A DNA stretch of 64,000 bases from Pseudomonas viridiflava (lineage in GTDB: Bacteria; Pseudomonadota; Gammaproteobacteria; Pseudomonadales; Pseudomonadaceae), in the NCBI RefSeq assembly GCF_900583165.1, contig NZ_UTKY01000105.1, positions 1 to 64,000 of the forward strand. The letters run 5' to 3'. Position 1 is the stretch's first letter; every line of letters starts with the position of its first letter. The notes below the pieces were generated by a model. It was not told the origin of the DNA and did no database searches. It saw only the letters and a list, made by a program, of their open reading frames with translations. This document shows, piece by piece, positions 45,223-53,992 of this stretch. A program made the translations under genes and the position numbers.

Positions 45223-45244
45223 CCTCCACCGGGCAGGGGGTCGG
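45223..45244 (-). promoter_or_regulatory. Shared sulfur-gene leader motif, copy C
   Basis: Minus-strand CCGACCCCCTGCCCGGTGGAGG, 50 bases before the SsuD-like start. One frame reads TDPLPGGG with codon changes that are synonymous to copies A and B at Pro and Gly, but I found no ATG, GTG or TTG start for it. Confidence 0.55.
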
Positions 45245-45294
45245 TTATACGCGTCCAAAGTAGGGGCAGGGGACGGGTCTGTAAAATGCCGTTT

Positions 45295-45325
45295 GGTTCT
45301 ATCCTAATTATTAAAATATAGAATC
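45295..45325. promoter_or_regulatory. Dyad between divergent sulfonate genes
   Basis: GGTTCTAT and ATAGAATC (7 of 8 complementary) separated by 15 bases, in the intergenic region of the SsuD-like and permease genes. Possible operator for a LysR-type regulator such as CysB; not tested. Confidence 0.35.
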
Positions 45326-45448
45326 ATTAATTGGCTGACGTATCAGTAATTTGCATTTTGTGTGTATTAGGTTATTCCTGGAAAGACTTTCACAGCCGGT
45401 TTTTATGCGATTAGCCTGTGGTCAGGGTTTTCAAAGGAAACAAGCCTG

Positions 45449-46270
45449 ATGAGCGAGACGGTCTCTATCAACAAACTCGGGGTCGAGCCCAAAACAACTC
45501 GTCGCTGGCGCACGCCGGACGCGCTGCTGCGGCTGGTCAGCCCGCTCGTTTTGCTGCTGCTGTGGGAGCTCGCCTCGCAATTGGGCTGGATTCCTACGCG
45601 GGTCATCGCGGCGCCCTCGCAGATCGGCGGCACGCTGTGGGCGATGGTCGTGTCCGGGGAGTTGGGCAAGCATCTATTGGTGTCGCTGCAGCGCGCGTTG
45701 TTCGGCCTGGGCATTGGCGTGAGCATTGGGGTGACGGCGGCGTTGATCAGCGGCTTGTCGAGGCGCGGTGAGGTGATCCTTGATTCGCCGATGCAGATGG
45801 TGCGCACCATTCCGTCCCTGGCCTTGGTGCCGCTGTTTATCCTGTGGTTTGGCATCGGCGAGTTCACCAAGATTGCCTTGATCGTCGTAGGTACCACCTT
45901 TCCGGTGTACCTGAACCTGTTCGCGGGCATCCGCAATATCGACCCCAAACTGATTGAGGCCGCCAACACCTTGGGCCTGAACCGGCGCGAGTTGATCTGG
46001 CATGTAATTTTGCCAGGCTCGCTGCCTTCGTTTTTTGTCGGCCTGCGCTACGCCCTCGGTATCTCCTGGCTGGCCTTGGTGTTTGTCGAACAGATCAATA
46101 CCACGGCCGGCATCGGCTTTCTGGCCAGCGATGCGCGGGACTTCATGCGCACCGATGTGATCGTGATCTGTCTGCTGATCTACAGCGTACTCGGCCTGTT
46201 GATCGACGGTCTGATCCGCACCCTGGAACGCTTCGCCCTGGCCTGGCGCCCATCTTTTGTGAGGAACTGA
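45449..46270 (+). CDS. SsuC-like sulfonate ABC transporter permease
   Basis: 273 residues, six membrane helices, with the binding-protein-dependent permease signature around EAANTLGLNRRELIWHVILPGSLP (pieces EAANTLGLNRRE and VILPGSLPSFFVGLRYALG). AAGGA lies 11 bases before the ATG. Followed after one base by the ATPase gene. The island's only binding protein (34984-35958) is in another operon. Confidence 0.88.
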   Translation: MSETVSINKLGVEPKTTRRWRTPDALLRLVSPLVLLLLWELASQLGWIPTRVIAAPSQIGGTLWAMVVSGELGKHLLVSLQRALFGLGIGVSIGVTAALISGLSRRGEVILDSPMQMVRTIPSLALVPLFILWFGIGEFTKIALIVVGTTFPVYLNLFAGIRNIDPKLIEAANTLGLNRRELIWHVILPGSLPSFFVGLRYALGISWLALVFVEQINTTAGIGFLASDARDFMRTDVIVICLLIYSVLGLLIDGLIRTLERFALAWRPSFVRN

Positions 46271-46271
46271 T

Positions 46272-47030
46272 ATGTCGACACTTCAAGCGCCTGTGCAACT
46301 GCGCAATGTGGTTCGCCAATTCGGCGGGCAACGGGTTATCGACGGCCTGGACCTGGACATCGCCCCCGGCGAATTCGTGGCCTTGCTCGGTGCCAGCGGT
46401 TCGGGCAAGACCACCTTGTTGCGCAGCCTCGCCGGGCTGGACAGTATCGACAGCGGTCAACTGCAGGTGCCCAAGGCGCGCGCGGCAGTGTTTCAGGAGC
46501 CGCGCCTGATGCCCTGGAAGCGCGCGTGGAAAAACGTCGTGCTGGGCCTGCGCATTCCCGACGCCAAGACGCGTGCGGTGCAGGCGTTGACCGAAGTCGG
46601 CCTTGCCCATCGCTTGGACGCCTACCCGGTGACCCTGTCCGGCGGCGAAGCCCAGCGTGTAGCCCTGGCTCGTAGCCTGGTGCGTGAGCCCAAATTGCTG
46701 TTGCTCGATGAGCCGTTTGCCGCCTTGGATGCGCTGACCCGTATCAAGATGCATCGGCTGATCATTGAACTGTGGCGCAAGCACACCCCGGCGGTGCTGC
46801 TGGTGACCCATGATGTCGATGAAGCAATCCTGTTGGCCGACCGCGTGATTGTGCTGGCCGATGGCAAAATCGCCGAGCAACTGATCATTGACCTGCCGCG
46901 CACGCGAGATACGGGGCAGGACGGCTTCCAGGCGATTCGTGCCCGGTTGCTTCACCTGCTCGGCGTAGAAGTGGAGGCGTCGGTTGTGCGGCTGGCGGCG
47001 GACACATTCAAGCGGGCTGCGCATGGGTGA
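46272..47030 (+). CDS. SsuB-like sulfonate ABC transporter ATPase
   Basis: 252 residues. Walker A GASGSGKTT near 37, signature LSGGEAQRVAL near 122, Walker B LLLLDEPFAALDAL near 140, and the H-loop VTHDVDEA near 176. Powers the SsuC-like permease. Starts one base after its stop, so they are one operon. Confidence 0.9.
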   Translation: MSTLQAPVQLRNVVRQFGGQRVIDGLDLDIAPGEFVALLGASGSGKTTLLRSLAGLDSIDSGQLQVPKARAAVFQEPRLMPWKRAWKNVVLGLRIPDAKTRAVQALTEVGLAHRLDAYPVTLSGGEAQRVALARSLVREPKLLLLDEPFAALDALTRIKMHRLIIELWRKHTPAVLLVTHDVDEAILLADRVIVLADGKIAEQLIIDLPRTRDTGQDGFQAIRARLLHLLGVEVEASVVRLAADTFKRAAHG

Positions 47031-47116
47031 AGGCTGAACGAAGGCAACGTTATATTTACACCGCTGAGGTGTGTGATCGCCGTGTCATGAGAACCGGCCA
47101 ATGCGCGAATACAAAA

Positions 47117-47139
47117 AAACCGGCTGATCAGGCCGGTTT
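47117..47139 (-). terminator. Intrinsic terminator of the repeat-protein gene
   Basis: AAACCGGC / GCCGGTTT, a perfect 8-bp stem with a 7-base loop, 24 bases beyond the repeat-protein stop. The A run at 47113-47119 gives T on the minus strand. It may also stop transcripts from the ATPase gene on the plus strand. Confidence 0.75.
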
Positions 47140-47163
47140 GGGGTTCCCGCAAACAATGCGGTA

Positions 47164-47589
47164 TCAAGCGTGGTTATCCATCAGGCGATCAGCACCACCT
47201 TCAGCCAGACCCCGTTCTTGCAGACGGTCTGCACCGCCTTCAGCTACACGGCGTTCCAGCAGACGTTCCGCACCGCCTTCAGCTACACGGCGTTCCAGCA
47301 GACGTTCCGCACCGCCTTCAGCTACACGACGTTCCAGCAGACGTTCCGCACCGCCTTCAGCAACGCGACGTTCCAGCAGACGTTCCGCACCACCCTCAGC
47401 TACACGACGTTCCAGCAGACGTTCCGCGCCGCCTTCGGCTACGCGGCGTTCCAGCAGGCGTTCAGCGCCACCTTCGGCGACACGGTTGCCTTGCAGGCGT
47501 TCTGCACCGCCTTCAGCGAAAGCAGGTTGGGCAAATGCGTTTACAGCGAGTACCGAGAAAGCGAGGCTAAGCAAGGTTTGGCGTTTCAT
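47164..47589 (-). CDS. Secreted protein of nine 13-residue tandem repeats
   Basis: 141 residues. ATG at 47589 has GGAG nine bases upstream and begins a clear signal peptide (basic MKRQ, hydrophobic core, cleavage after AFA). Almost the entire mature protein is nine repeats of 13 residues: six identical AEGGAERLLERRV, one AEGGAERLQGNRV first, and AEGGADRLQERGL and AEGGADRLMDNHA last. Each unit has a Gly-Gly turn, a short charged helix and, in most copies, a dibasic RR. I do not recognise a characterised function. Small proteins of this look have been named phage infection protein in some annotations, which I would not rely on. It has its own terminator and no operon partner. Confidence 0.85.
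   Translation of the reverse strand: MKRQTLLSLAFSVLAVNAFAQPAFAEGGAERLQGNRVAEGGAERLLERRVAEGGAERLLERRVAEGGAERLLERRVAEGGAERLLERRVAEGGAERLLERRVAEGGAERLLERRVAEGGADRLQERGLAEGGADRLMDNHA
47167..47517 (-). repeat. 39-bp in-gene tandem repeat (nine units)
   Basis: Nine contiguous 39-base units coding the AEGGAERLLERRV array. The middle six encode identical peptides with few base changes, pointing to recent homogenisation and possible copy-number variation. Confidence 0.92.
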
Positions 47590-47698
47590 GGTGGTGTGCT
47601 CCAAGTGTTTTAGTTGGGTGTCGCTGGGTATGGGTTTGATGTTACGCGTTGCATTTTTTAAGAGAACTTCATTGCACTGATGGTGACTATCGACGCTG

Positions 47699-47726
47699 GC
47701 GATAGCCCGTTGTTACGGGCCATCGC
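47699..47726 (-). terminator. Hairpin downstream of the pirin gene
   Basis: GCGAT-A-GCCCGT, loop TGTT, ACGGGC-C-ATCGC: an 11-bp stem with one mismatch, 8 bases beyond the pirin stop. No T run follows, so termination is only plausible. Confidence 0.45.
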
Positions 47727-47734
47727 AGGGCAGG

Positions 47735-48457
47735 TCACGGCATTTGCGGCAGTTCGTTGGGGCGCAGGTCAAACACCAGCACCTCGGCGTCTTCGCCGCC
47801 GCTCAGACGAATCTGGCGCTCATCGCGGACTCGGGCACCGTCGCCTTCCTGCAAGCGCTGACCGTTGACTTCAACGCTGCCCCGAGCGACATGGATGTAC
47901 ACATGACGATCCGGCGGCAGATCGAGGCTCGCGCTTTCATTGCCGTTGAACAGCCCGGCATACACCCGTGCATCCTGGCGCACGCTTAAGGAACCGTCGG
48001 CGCCGTCCGGCGAGATGATCAGCTGCAGGCGCCCACGTTTCTGCGCCTCGCTGAAATGCTCCTGCTGGTAGCGGGGTTCTGCACCGGCCACCGAGGGCAC
48101 GATCCAGATTTGCAAGAAGTGCACGCCGCGGGTCTGGCTGTGATTGAACTCGCTGTGCGCCACGCCGCTGCCAGCGCTCATCAATTGCACGTCGCCAGGG
48201 CGGATGACCGAGCCGGTGCCCAAGGTGTCCTTGTGTTCCAGGGCGCCTTCAAGCACATAGGAGAAGATCTCCATATCGCGGTGCGGGTGTTGGCCAAAGC
48301 CTTTGCCGGCGGCGACACGGTCATCGTTGATCACCAGCAGGTCGGAGAACCCTTGTTCCTTCGGGTTCCAGTAGTTGGCGAACGAGAAGGTGTGGAACGA
48401 CTTCAACCAACCGTGATTGGCGGCGCCGCGTTCGGAAGCTTTGCGAAGGGTCAGCAT
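47735..48457 (-). CDS. Pirin-family bicupin protein
   Basis: 240 residues, cytoplasmic. Pirin/YhhW marks: GFGQHPHRDMEIFSYVLEG with the metal-binding His residues, then SAGSGVAHSEFN, and a second cupin with DRHVYIHVARGSVEVNG. YhhW-type pirins can show quercetinase activity; the physiological substrate is unknown. Divergent from the GlxA-type regulator, which probably controls it. Confidence 0.9.
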   Translation of the reverse strand: MLTLRKASERGAANHGWLKSFHTFSFANYWNPKEQGFSDLLVINDDRVAAGKGFGQHPHRDMEIFSYVLEGALEHKDTLGTGSVIRPGDVQLMSAGSGVAHSEFNHSQTRGVHFLQIWIVPSVAGAEPRYQQEHFSEAQKRGRLQLIISPDGADGSLSVRQDARVYAGLFNGNESASLDLPPDRHVYIHVARGSVEVNGQRLQEGDGARVRDERQIRLSGGEDAEVLVFDLRPNELPQMP

Positions 48458-48647
48458 GGACTTGTCCTCAAGTGAGCGTTGGCTGCGAGATGCAGTGCGC
48501 TTGCGTTGAGAAGAAGGTTAATGGTTACTGTGTGATTCATTAAGAAGCTGAAATCTGAATAACTGTCCTTTTCAGATTGACAATAAAAGTCGTGCCATAA
48601 TGCGCGCCTGTTCTCCCGCAACGCTTCTCACGATGGACGCTCACCCT

Positions 48648-49598
48648 ATGAAAACCGTGGCCATGGCGCTGTTCCCGGACTTCCTGCTGCTCGACATGGC
48701 CGGGCCGCTTGAAGTGTTTTCCATTGCCAACCGCTACCTGCCGGCGGCGCAGCATTACCAGATTGTCACCATCGGCACCGAGCCCGGTGCATTGCGCGCC
48801 TCCAATGGCGTTGAGGTGCAGACCGACCTGCTACTGGACCAGGCCCACGGCGCCTATGACGTGTTGCTCGTACCGGGCGGGCCGGGTGCCTATAACGAAA
48901 GCCACCCGGCGCTGCTGCCCTGGCTCAAGGCCGTTGCTCCGCAAGCGCGCCGCTACGGCTCGATCTGCACCGGCGCTTTTGTGCTCGGGCATGCCGGGTT
49001 GCTGGACGGCCACCGCGTGACCACTCACTGGCATTACACCGAGCGGCTGATCAAGGCGTTTCCCAAGGCCATCGTCGAGACCGATCGCATCTATTTGCAG
49101 GACGGCCGCTTGATCACCTCGGGCGGGGTCACCGCCGGTATCGACCTGGCGCTGTCCATCGTCGCCCAGGATCATGGCAAGCACGTCGCGGTGGAGGTGG
49201 CCAAGGTGTTGCTGGTGGTGATGAAGCGCCAGGGCGGCCAGGCCCAGTTCAGCCCGATGACGGCGGCGGTCGGCACTCAGGAAACCGCGATCACCCGCGT
49301 GCAGAATCACGTACTGGCCCATCTGGAACAGGCCTTTACCATTGAGTCGATGGCCGAGCTGGCCGGCATGAGTGCGCGACATTTTGCGCGGCTGTTTGCC
49401 AAGGACGTGCAGATGACGCCCATGGCTTTCCTGCAAGGCGCGCGCATCGACCGTGCTCGCCATTTGCTCGAAACCACCGACCTGCCGCTCAAGACCGTGG
49501 CGTTTCACGCAGGCTTTGGCAGTGTGCGTTACATGCGCTTCCTGTTCAGCGAAAAACTCGGCCTGAACCCGACCCAATACCGACAGCAGTTCAGTTAA
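48648..49598 (+). CDS. GlxA-type AraC regulator with DJ-1/PfpI domain
   Basis: 316 residues. An N-terminal class I glutamine amidotransferase-like domain (about 1-190; LLLDMAGPLEVF and GSICTGAFVLGHAGLLDGH with the nucleophile-elbow Cys) and a C-terminal AraC double helix-turn-helix (about 215-316; MSARHFARLFAKD and GFGSVRYMRFLFSEK). ATG at 48648 fits the family start; 48633 is an alternative. Divergent from pirin, a common regulator-target arrangement. Effector unknown. Confidence 0.88.
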   Translation: MKTVAMALFPDFLLLDMAGPLEVFSIANRYLPAAQHYQIVTIGTEPGALRASNGVEVQTDLLLDQAHGAYDVLLVPGGPGAYNESHPALLPWLKAVAPQARRYGSICTGAFVLGHAGLLDGHRVTTHWHYTERLIKAFPKAIVETDRIYLQDGRLITSGGVTAGIDLALSIVAQDHGKHVAVEVAKVLLVVMKRQGGQAQFSPMTAAVGTQETAITRVQNHVLAHLEQAFTIESMAELAGMSARHFARLFAKDVQMTPMAFLQGARIDRARHLLETTDLPLKTVAFHAGFGSVRYMRFLFSEKLGLNPTQYRQQFS

Positions 49599-49747
49599 CG
49601 ACAGAATGTCCGTCTCGAGCACCCGATTGTCCGTGTCGCTCCCTGTGCCAGCATTGCCCTGTCACGACCAGCTGGCAAGATAGCCACAAGCCCACGGAAA
49701 AGGATGCGCAAACGCCCAAGGCCGGGTGTTTCAGCGCGATTGCACAC

Positions 49748-51217
49748 ATGCACAACCCTCAGGCGATTGACGCTGATGGCACGGTGCGCTTCGGCGCCTA
49801 TGTCTTTCACCGGCAACAGCGACTGGTCAGCAAGGCAGGCTGGCCGGTGCCCCTGGGTGGGCGGGCGCTGGATATCCTCACCGTGCTGCTCGAAGCCCCC
49901 GGGCAATTCATCAGCAAGGCCACGCTGATCGAGCGGGTGTGGCCCAGCAGTGTGGTGGAAGAAAACAACCTGCGCGTGCACATTGCCGCGCTGCGTCGCG
50001 CCCTCAGTGGGCGGCGCTATATCCTCAATGACCCCAACCGTGGTTACTGCTTCGCCGCTCCGGTGCAGGGGCTTGCGCCGGCGGCCTTGCCCCGCCACAA
50101 CCTGGCGGCGCGACTCAGTCCGGTGATCGGCTGCGATGAACTGCTGGGGGGGCTGGTGCGGCGCTTGTCCGGGCAGAAGCTGATGACCCTCACCGGTTGC
50201 CCTGGCGTCGGCAAGAGCACCCTGGCCCTGGCCCTGGCCGAACGGGTGTTGCCGCGTTATTGCGACGGCGTCTGGTGGGTGGACTTGGCTACCGTGCAAG
50301 CACCGATGACGATGCTGCGCCATGTCAGCGCCGCACTGGACCTTACGCCGTCGCGCAGCGCCCTCGAACTGGCCAGCCAACTGACCGGCCGCCAATCCCT
50401 GTTGATCCTCGACGGCGCCGACCTGTTGCTCGGTGCCTGTCGCCATCTGGTGCGCGTGCTGCGCGACACAGCGCCTGGGGTCAGCGTGCTGGTGACCAGC
50501 CGCGAACCCCTGCAATTGCCCGGCGAGTGGTTGTTGCGCGTGCCACGCATGGCCGTGCCGGCATTGTCGGCGTTGGGCAGTGTCGAGCAGGCCTTGGCCT
50601 ACCCAGCGGTGCAACTGTTTGACGCACGGGTGCGCGCCGGCCAGCAGGGCTTTGTGTTGCGCCCCCAGGATCTGGTGCCGCTACGGGACATCTGCCGGCG
50701 CCTGGATGGCATTCCCCTGGCCTTGGAGCTCGCCGCCGCCCAAGTCGATGCCTTGGGCGTACGTGGCCTGCAACTGCAGCTGAGCCGAGGGTTACAGGTG
50801 TTGACGCGAGGCCGGCGCACGGCGGTGGAGCGCCACCAATCCCTCGCGGCAGCGCTGGACTGGTCCTATGAGCGCCTGAGCCTGCCGGAGCGTTGGCTGT
50901 ACCTGCAAATGGGCTTGTTCAAGCTGGGCGTGACCTTGCCCGCGCTGAACGGGCTGGTCGCCGGTACCGAGCTGGAGCATGCCGACTTGGCGTATCTGCT
51001 GGCGCGTCTGGTGGGCTTGTCCCTGCTGAGTACCGAACCCGGTCCGGGCCTGCCACGCTATCGCCTGCTTAATTGCGTGCGCAGTCATGCGCTAGCCCAA
51101 CTGCGCGACCCAGCGCAGGTGGCGCGTTTGCAGGCAGGTTATGGGCATTACCTGGGGCCGTTTTCAGGCCGGCCGTTTGTCTTGCAACTGGTCGAGCAGG
51201 CGGCGTGCGTCGACTAG
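49748..51217 (+). CDS. Winged-helix/ATPase regulator, short form
   Basis: 489 residues. An OmpR-type winged helix (about 10-105: VPLGGRALDILTVLLEAPG, SSVVEENNLRVHIAALRRAL) fused to a P-loop ATPase with Walker A GCPGVGKST near 154, LLILDGADLLLG as Walker B near 220 and the DGIPLALELAAAQ motif near 320. It ends after the ATPase and a winged-helix-like region, without the TPR-like half of its convergent paralogue. Its last 54 bases overlap the 3' end of that gene. Likely a signal-dependent transcription activator of the AfsR/MalT-like STAND type. Confidence 0.85.
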   Translation: MHNPQAIDADGTVRFGAYVFHRQQRLVSKAGWPVPLGGRALDILTVLLEAPGQFISKATLIERVWPSSVVEENNLRVHIAALRRALSGRRYILNDPNRGYCFAAPVQGLAPAALPRHNLAARLSPVIGCDELLGGLVRRLSGQKLMTLTGCPGVGKSTLALALAERVLPRYCDGVWWVDLATVQAPMTMLRHVSAALDLTPSRSALELASQLTGRQSLLILDGADLLLGACRHLVRVLRDTAPGVSVLVTSREPLQLPGEWLLRVPRMAVPALSALGSVEQALAYPAVQLFDARVRAGQQGFVLRPQDLVPLRDICRRLDGIPLALELAAAQVDALGVRGLQLQLSRGLQVLTRGRRTAVERHQSLAAALDWSYERLSLPERWLYLQMGLFKLGVTLPALNGLVAGTELEHADLAYLLARLVGLSLLSTEPGPGLPRYRLLNCVRSHALAQLRDPAQVARLQAGYGHYLGPFSGRPFVLQLVEQAACVD

Positions 51218-53935
51218 GTCACGGGTGGTAAACCCTTCGCTGAACCGGCTGTAGAGTGAGCCGAGCAGGTCGCGGGCAGTCTGCACCCGACCCTGGGTTT
51301 GCCACAGCCGTGCCAGGGAGGTGGCGCAGCGCAACTCCCAGGCCAGCGCGCCTTGTTGATGCGCCAGGCCGAGCGCCTCGAGCAACAGCGCCTCGGCCTC
51401 GCGTGGATTGTCCTCGCGCAGACTGGCGTGGGCCCGCACCCGCAACAGTTCAGGCGCACACCAACCGGCCTCGCCATTGCGCAACCGCGTCATCCAGGCG
51501 TCGTCCAGCTCGGCGGCGCCCAGCGTGATGAGAATATCCTGGACCAGCCCCAACCCCTCCAGCCCTCCATGTTGCGGTTCGCCCGCATAGTGCCCGGCCC
51601 AGGTCTGAAACAGTTGGGCGCCATGTTTGTGGGCGTGCTGCTGCAACAGTACCTGCATCGCGTCAGCCGTGGGGGTATCACCGTTGTAGCGCGCGATCAC
51701 TACACCGGCCAGCGCCAGGGTGTAGCAGATGGACGTGCCGTGCTGGATTTGCAAGGCCAGCTCCAGGGCCTGGCTCGCTATGCTTGCGGCGCGTTCGGGG
51801 TAGCCCTGCAGCCACAGGATGCGCGCCAGTATCGTCAGCGAGGCGACGCTCTGGTCGTACTGTACGCCGAAGCCCTGGGTGAAGCGATTGAGATGGCTGC
51901 TGTGGGCCATGCGCTGGATCACCTGCTCGGCGCTGCGCAAGGCGAGCGCCTGGTGGCCAGCGTAATGCTGGGCCAGCACGCGCAGGCGCTGGGCGCTGAA
52001 GTCCAGTAGCGGGTCGGTGCGCGGGTCGAGGAAATCGAACTGCACACTTTGCGCCAGGGCTTCACGATAGCGCCCGGCGCACAGGTTTACCGCCATGTGC
52101 CCGGACACGGCCCGCAGTTGGCCCGCCAGGTCCTGCTGCTGTTCAGCCAGCTGCCTGGCGCTGACAAAAGCGGCAATCGTCTGCGGCGCGCCGCCCTGGG
52201 CATGGTAGGACAGGCTGCCCAAGGCCAGCTGTAATTGCATGTTCAACTGCACGCAGTGCGTGCCTGAGTGCTGCATCACGGCAAGCGCCTTGCCCACGTA
52301 CAGCCCGTGTTCGCGCAGCAACGACAGCTCCTGCCACAGCGGCATGGCACTGACCGTCAGGCGCACCCCCAGTGTGGGCACGCCCTGGTCGCCCAGGCCC
52401 CAATCGAGGGCCGCACGGATGTCTTCACGCAGCGGTGCGTAACGGTCGATCCACGGCTGGGTGGCTGTCACGTCCCACTCGAGCTGCGCCTGGTTCATCA
52501 TCGCCAGGCAGCGCTGGGCGTGGCGCTCGCGAGTGGCGTCGAGCTCCTGGGCAACGCTGAGCTTCTCCAAGGCATAGGTGCGGGTGATGTCCAGCAGGCG
52601 ATAGACCATCTCGTCATCGCTGGCCTCGACATTGAGTAGCGATTTGGCCACCAGTTGCGTGATCGAACCCAGCACCTCGGCCGGCGCAATCTGGTCCCCG
52701 GCGATCACCGCCGCCGCGCTGGCCAGGCTGAAACCGCCACGGAACACCGCCAGGCGGCGCAGGCAAATCTGCTCGCATTCAGTGAGCAGGTCGAAGCTCC
52801 AGTCCAGCGTCGCGCGCAGGGTTTGGTGACGGGGCAGGGTACTGTCGCGACCGCGAGTGAGCAGGCGCACGTTATCGTCCATCTGCACCAGCAGGCCCGG
52901 CAGGCCGAAGCGTTCGATCTGCGCCGCCACCAGCTCGATCGCCAGGGGAATGCCGTCCAGGCGCTGGCAGATATCAATCGCCAACGGCAGTTCGTCGTCG
53001 CGCAGTTCAAAGTTGTCCTGCTGGGACATGGCCCGCTCGACCAGCAACTGCAGGGCCGGGTAACCGAGGGCCTGGGCGCGATTGCCGGTGGCGGGTGGGC
53101 AGGCCAGGGGTTCCAGGCGCTGCACGTATTCGCCCTCGGCGCGCAGGGCCTCGCGGCTAGTGGCCAAAATGTGCAATTTGGGCGCGTCACGCAGCAGGGT
53201 TTCGCTGATCAGCGCGATGTCGTCCAGCAGGTGTTCGCAGTTGTCGATTACCAGCAGCAACTGACGCTCTTGCAGGCTGCGTGCGAATGTCACCAGGGGC
53301 TCTGGCTCGGTGTACTTGAGGTCGAGCAGGGCGGCGAGGTTGGGCAGGATCATCGACGCCGCGCTCAGCGGCGCCAGGTCCAATAGGCGGATGCCGTCGC
53401 GATAATGGCCGATCAGCAACTCTGCCACGCGCAGGGCCACGGTGGTCTTGCCGATGCCGCCGGCGCCGGTCAGGGTGATAAAACGCTGCTCGGGCAGTTG
53501 CTGCACCAGGCTGTCGATCAGGGCTTGGCGGCCGATCATGCGGGTACGCCGCAGGGGCAGGTTGTGGCCCTGGCTGTGGGGCGCGCCCTCGGTGGGTAGG
53601 GTCATCGGTTCGATGCTCAGTGGGGCGACAAAACTGTAGCCACGCTGGGCCACGGTAACGATATAGCGCTGCCCGGCCTGGCCATCGCCCAGGGCCTTGC
53701 GCAACGCCGCCATGTGCACCCGCAGGTTGCCGTCCTCCACCACGCTCTTGGGCCAGACCCGGGCGATCAGTTCCTGTTTGCTCACCACATTGCCGGCCTG
53801 CTCCAGCAGGATCAGCAGAATGTCCACTGCGCGCCGGCCCAACCGCAACGGGCGGCCGGCTTCGAGCACCAGGCGCTGCTGTGGGTGGATCCGGTAGGGG
53901 CCGAAATGCATGGCCTGATCGCTGAGGTCACTCAT
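51164..53935 (-). CDS. Winged-helix/STAND ATPase/TPR regulator, long form
   Basis: About 923 residues. OmpR-type winged helix (about 1-100: LRLGRRAVDILLILLEQAG, KSVVEDGNLRVHMAALRKAL), P-loop ATPase with Walker A GAGGIGKTT near 160, LLLVIDNCEHLLD near 234 and DGIPLAIELVAAQIE near 336, then a long alpha-helical TPR-like sensor region (about 480-920). I use ATG at 53935; a longer frame opens at 53971. Paralogous to the convergent 489-residue protein. The C-terminal repeats would bind the inducer; target genes are unknown. Confidence 0.87.
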   Translation of the reverse strand: MSDLSDQAMHFGPYRIHPQQRLVLEAGRPLRLGRRAVDILLILLEQAGNVVSKQELIARVWPKSVVEDGNLRVHMAALRKALGDGQAGQRYIVTVAQRGYSFVAPLSIEPMTLPTEGAPHSQGHNLPLRRTRMIGRQALIDSLVQQLPEQRFITLTGAGGIGKTTVALRVAELLIGHYRDGIRLLDLAPLSAASMILPNLAALLDLKYTEPEPLVTFARSLQERQLLLVIDNCEHLLDDIALISETLLRDAPKLHILATSREALRAEGEYVQRLEPLACPPATGNRAQALGYPALQLLVERAMSQQDNFELRDDELPLAIDICQRLDGIPLAIELVAAQIERFGLPGLLVQMDDNVRLLTRGRDSTLPRHQTLRATLDWSFDLLTECEQICLRRLAVFRGGFSLASAAAVIAGDQIAPAEVLGSITQLVAKSLLNVEASDDEMVYRLLDITRTYALEKLSVAQELDATRERHAQRCLAMMNQAQLEWDVTATQPWIDRYAPLREDIRAALDWGLGDQGVPTLGVRLTVSAMPLWQELSLLREHGLYVGKALAVMQHSGTHCVQLNMQLQLALGSLSYHAQGGAPQTIAAFVSARQLAEQQQDLAGQLRAVSGHMAVNLCAGRYREALAQSVQFDFLDPRTDPLLDFSAQRLRVLAQHYAGHQALALRSAEQVIQRMAHSSHLNRFTQGFGVQYDQSVASLTILARILWLQGYPERAASIASQALELALQIQHGTSICYTLALAGVVIARYNGDTPTADAMQVLLQQHAHKHGAQLFQTWAGHYAGEPQHGGLEGLGLVQDILITLGAAELDDAWMTRLRNGEAGWCAPELLRVRAHASLREDNPREAEALLLEALGLAHQQGALAWELRCATSLARLWQTQGRVQTARDLLGSLYSRFSEGFTTRDLVDARRLLDQLQDKRPA

Positions 53936-53992
53936 GGTTGCCCGGGTTCCGGTAATAGGTCGGGCAAGCATATTCCAGGTACGTGCAGACCA

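Noticed and set aside
47027-47680. 217-codon plus-strand open frame of SAPPSATRR repeats
   Set aside because: It is the complement of the 39-base repeat array. Repeats that are multiples of three keep every frame open, but only the minus-strand frame has a signal peptide and ribosome site.
48560-48610. Sigma-70 promoter TTGACA ... TAAT before the GlxA-type gene
   Set aside because: Spacing between the hexamers is too short (13-15 bases).
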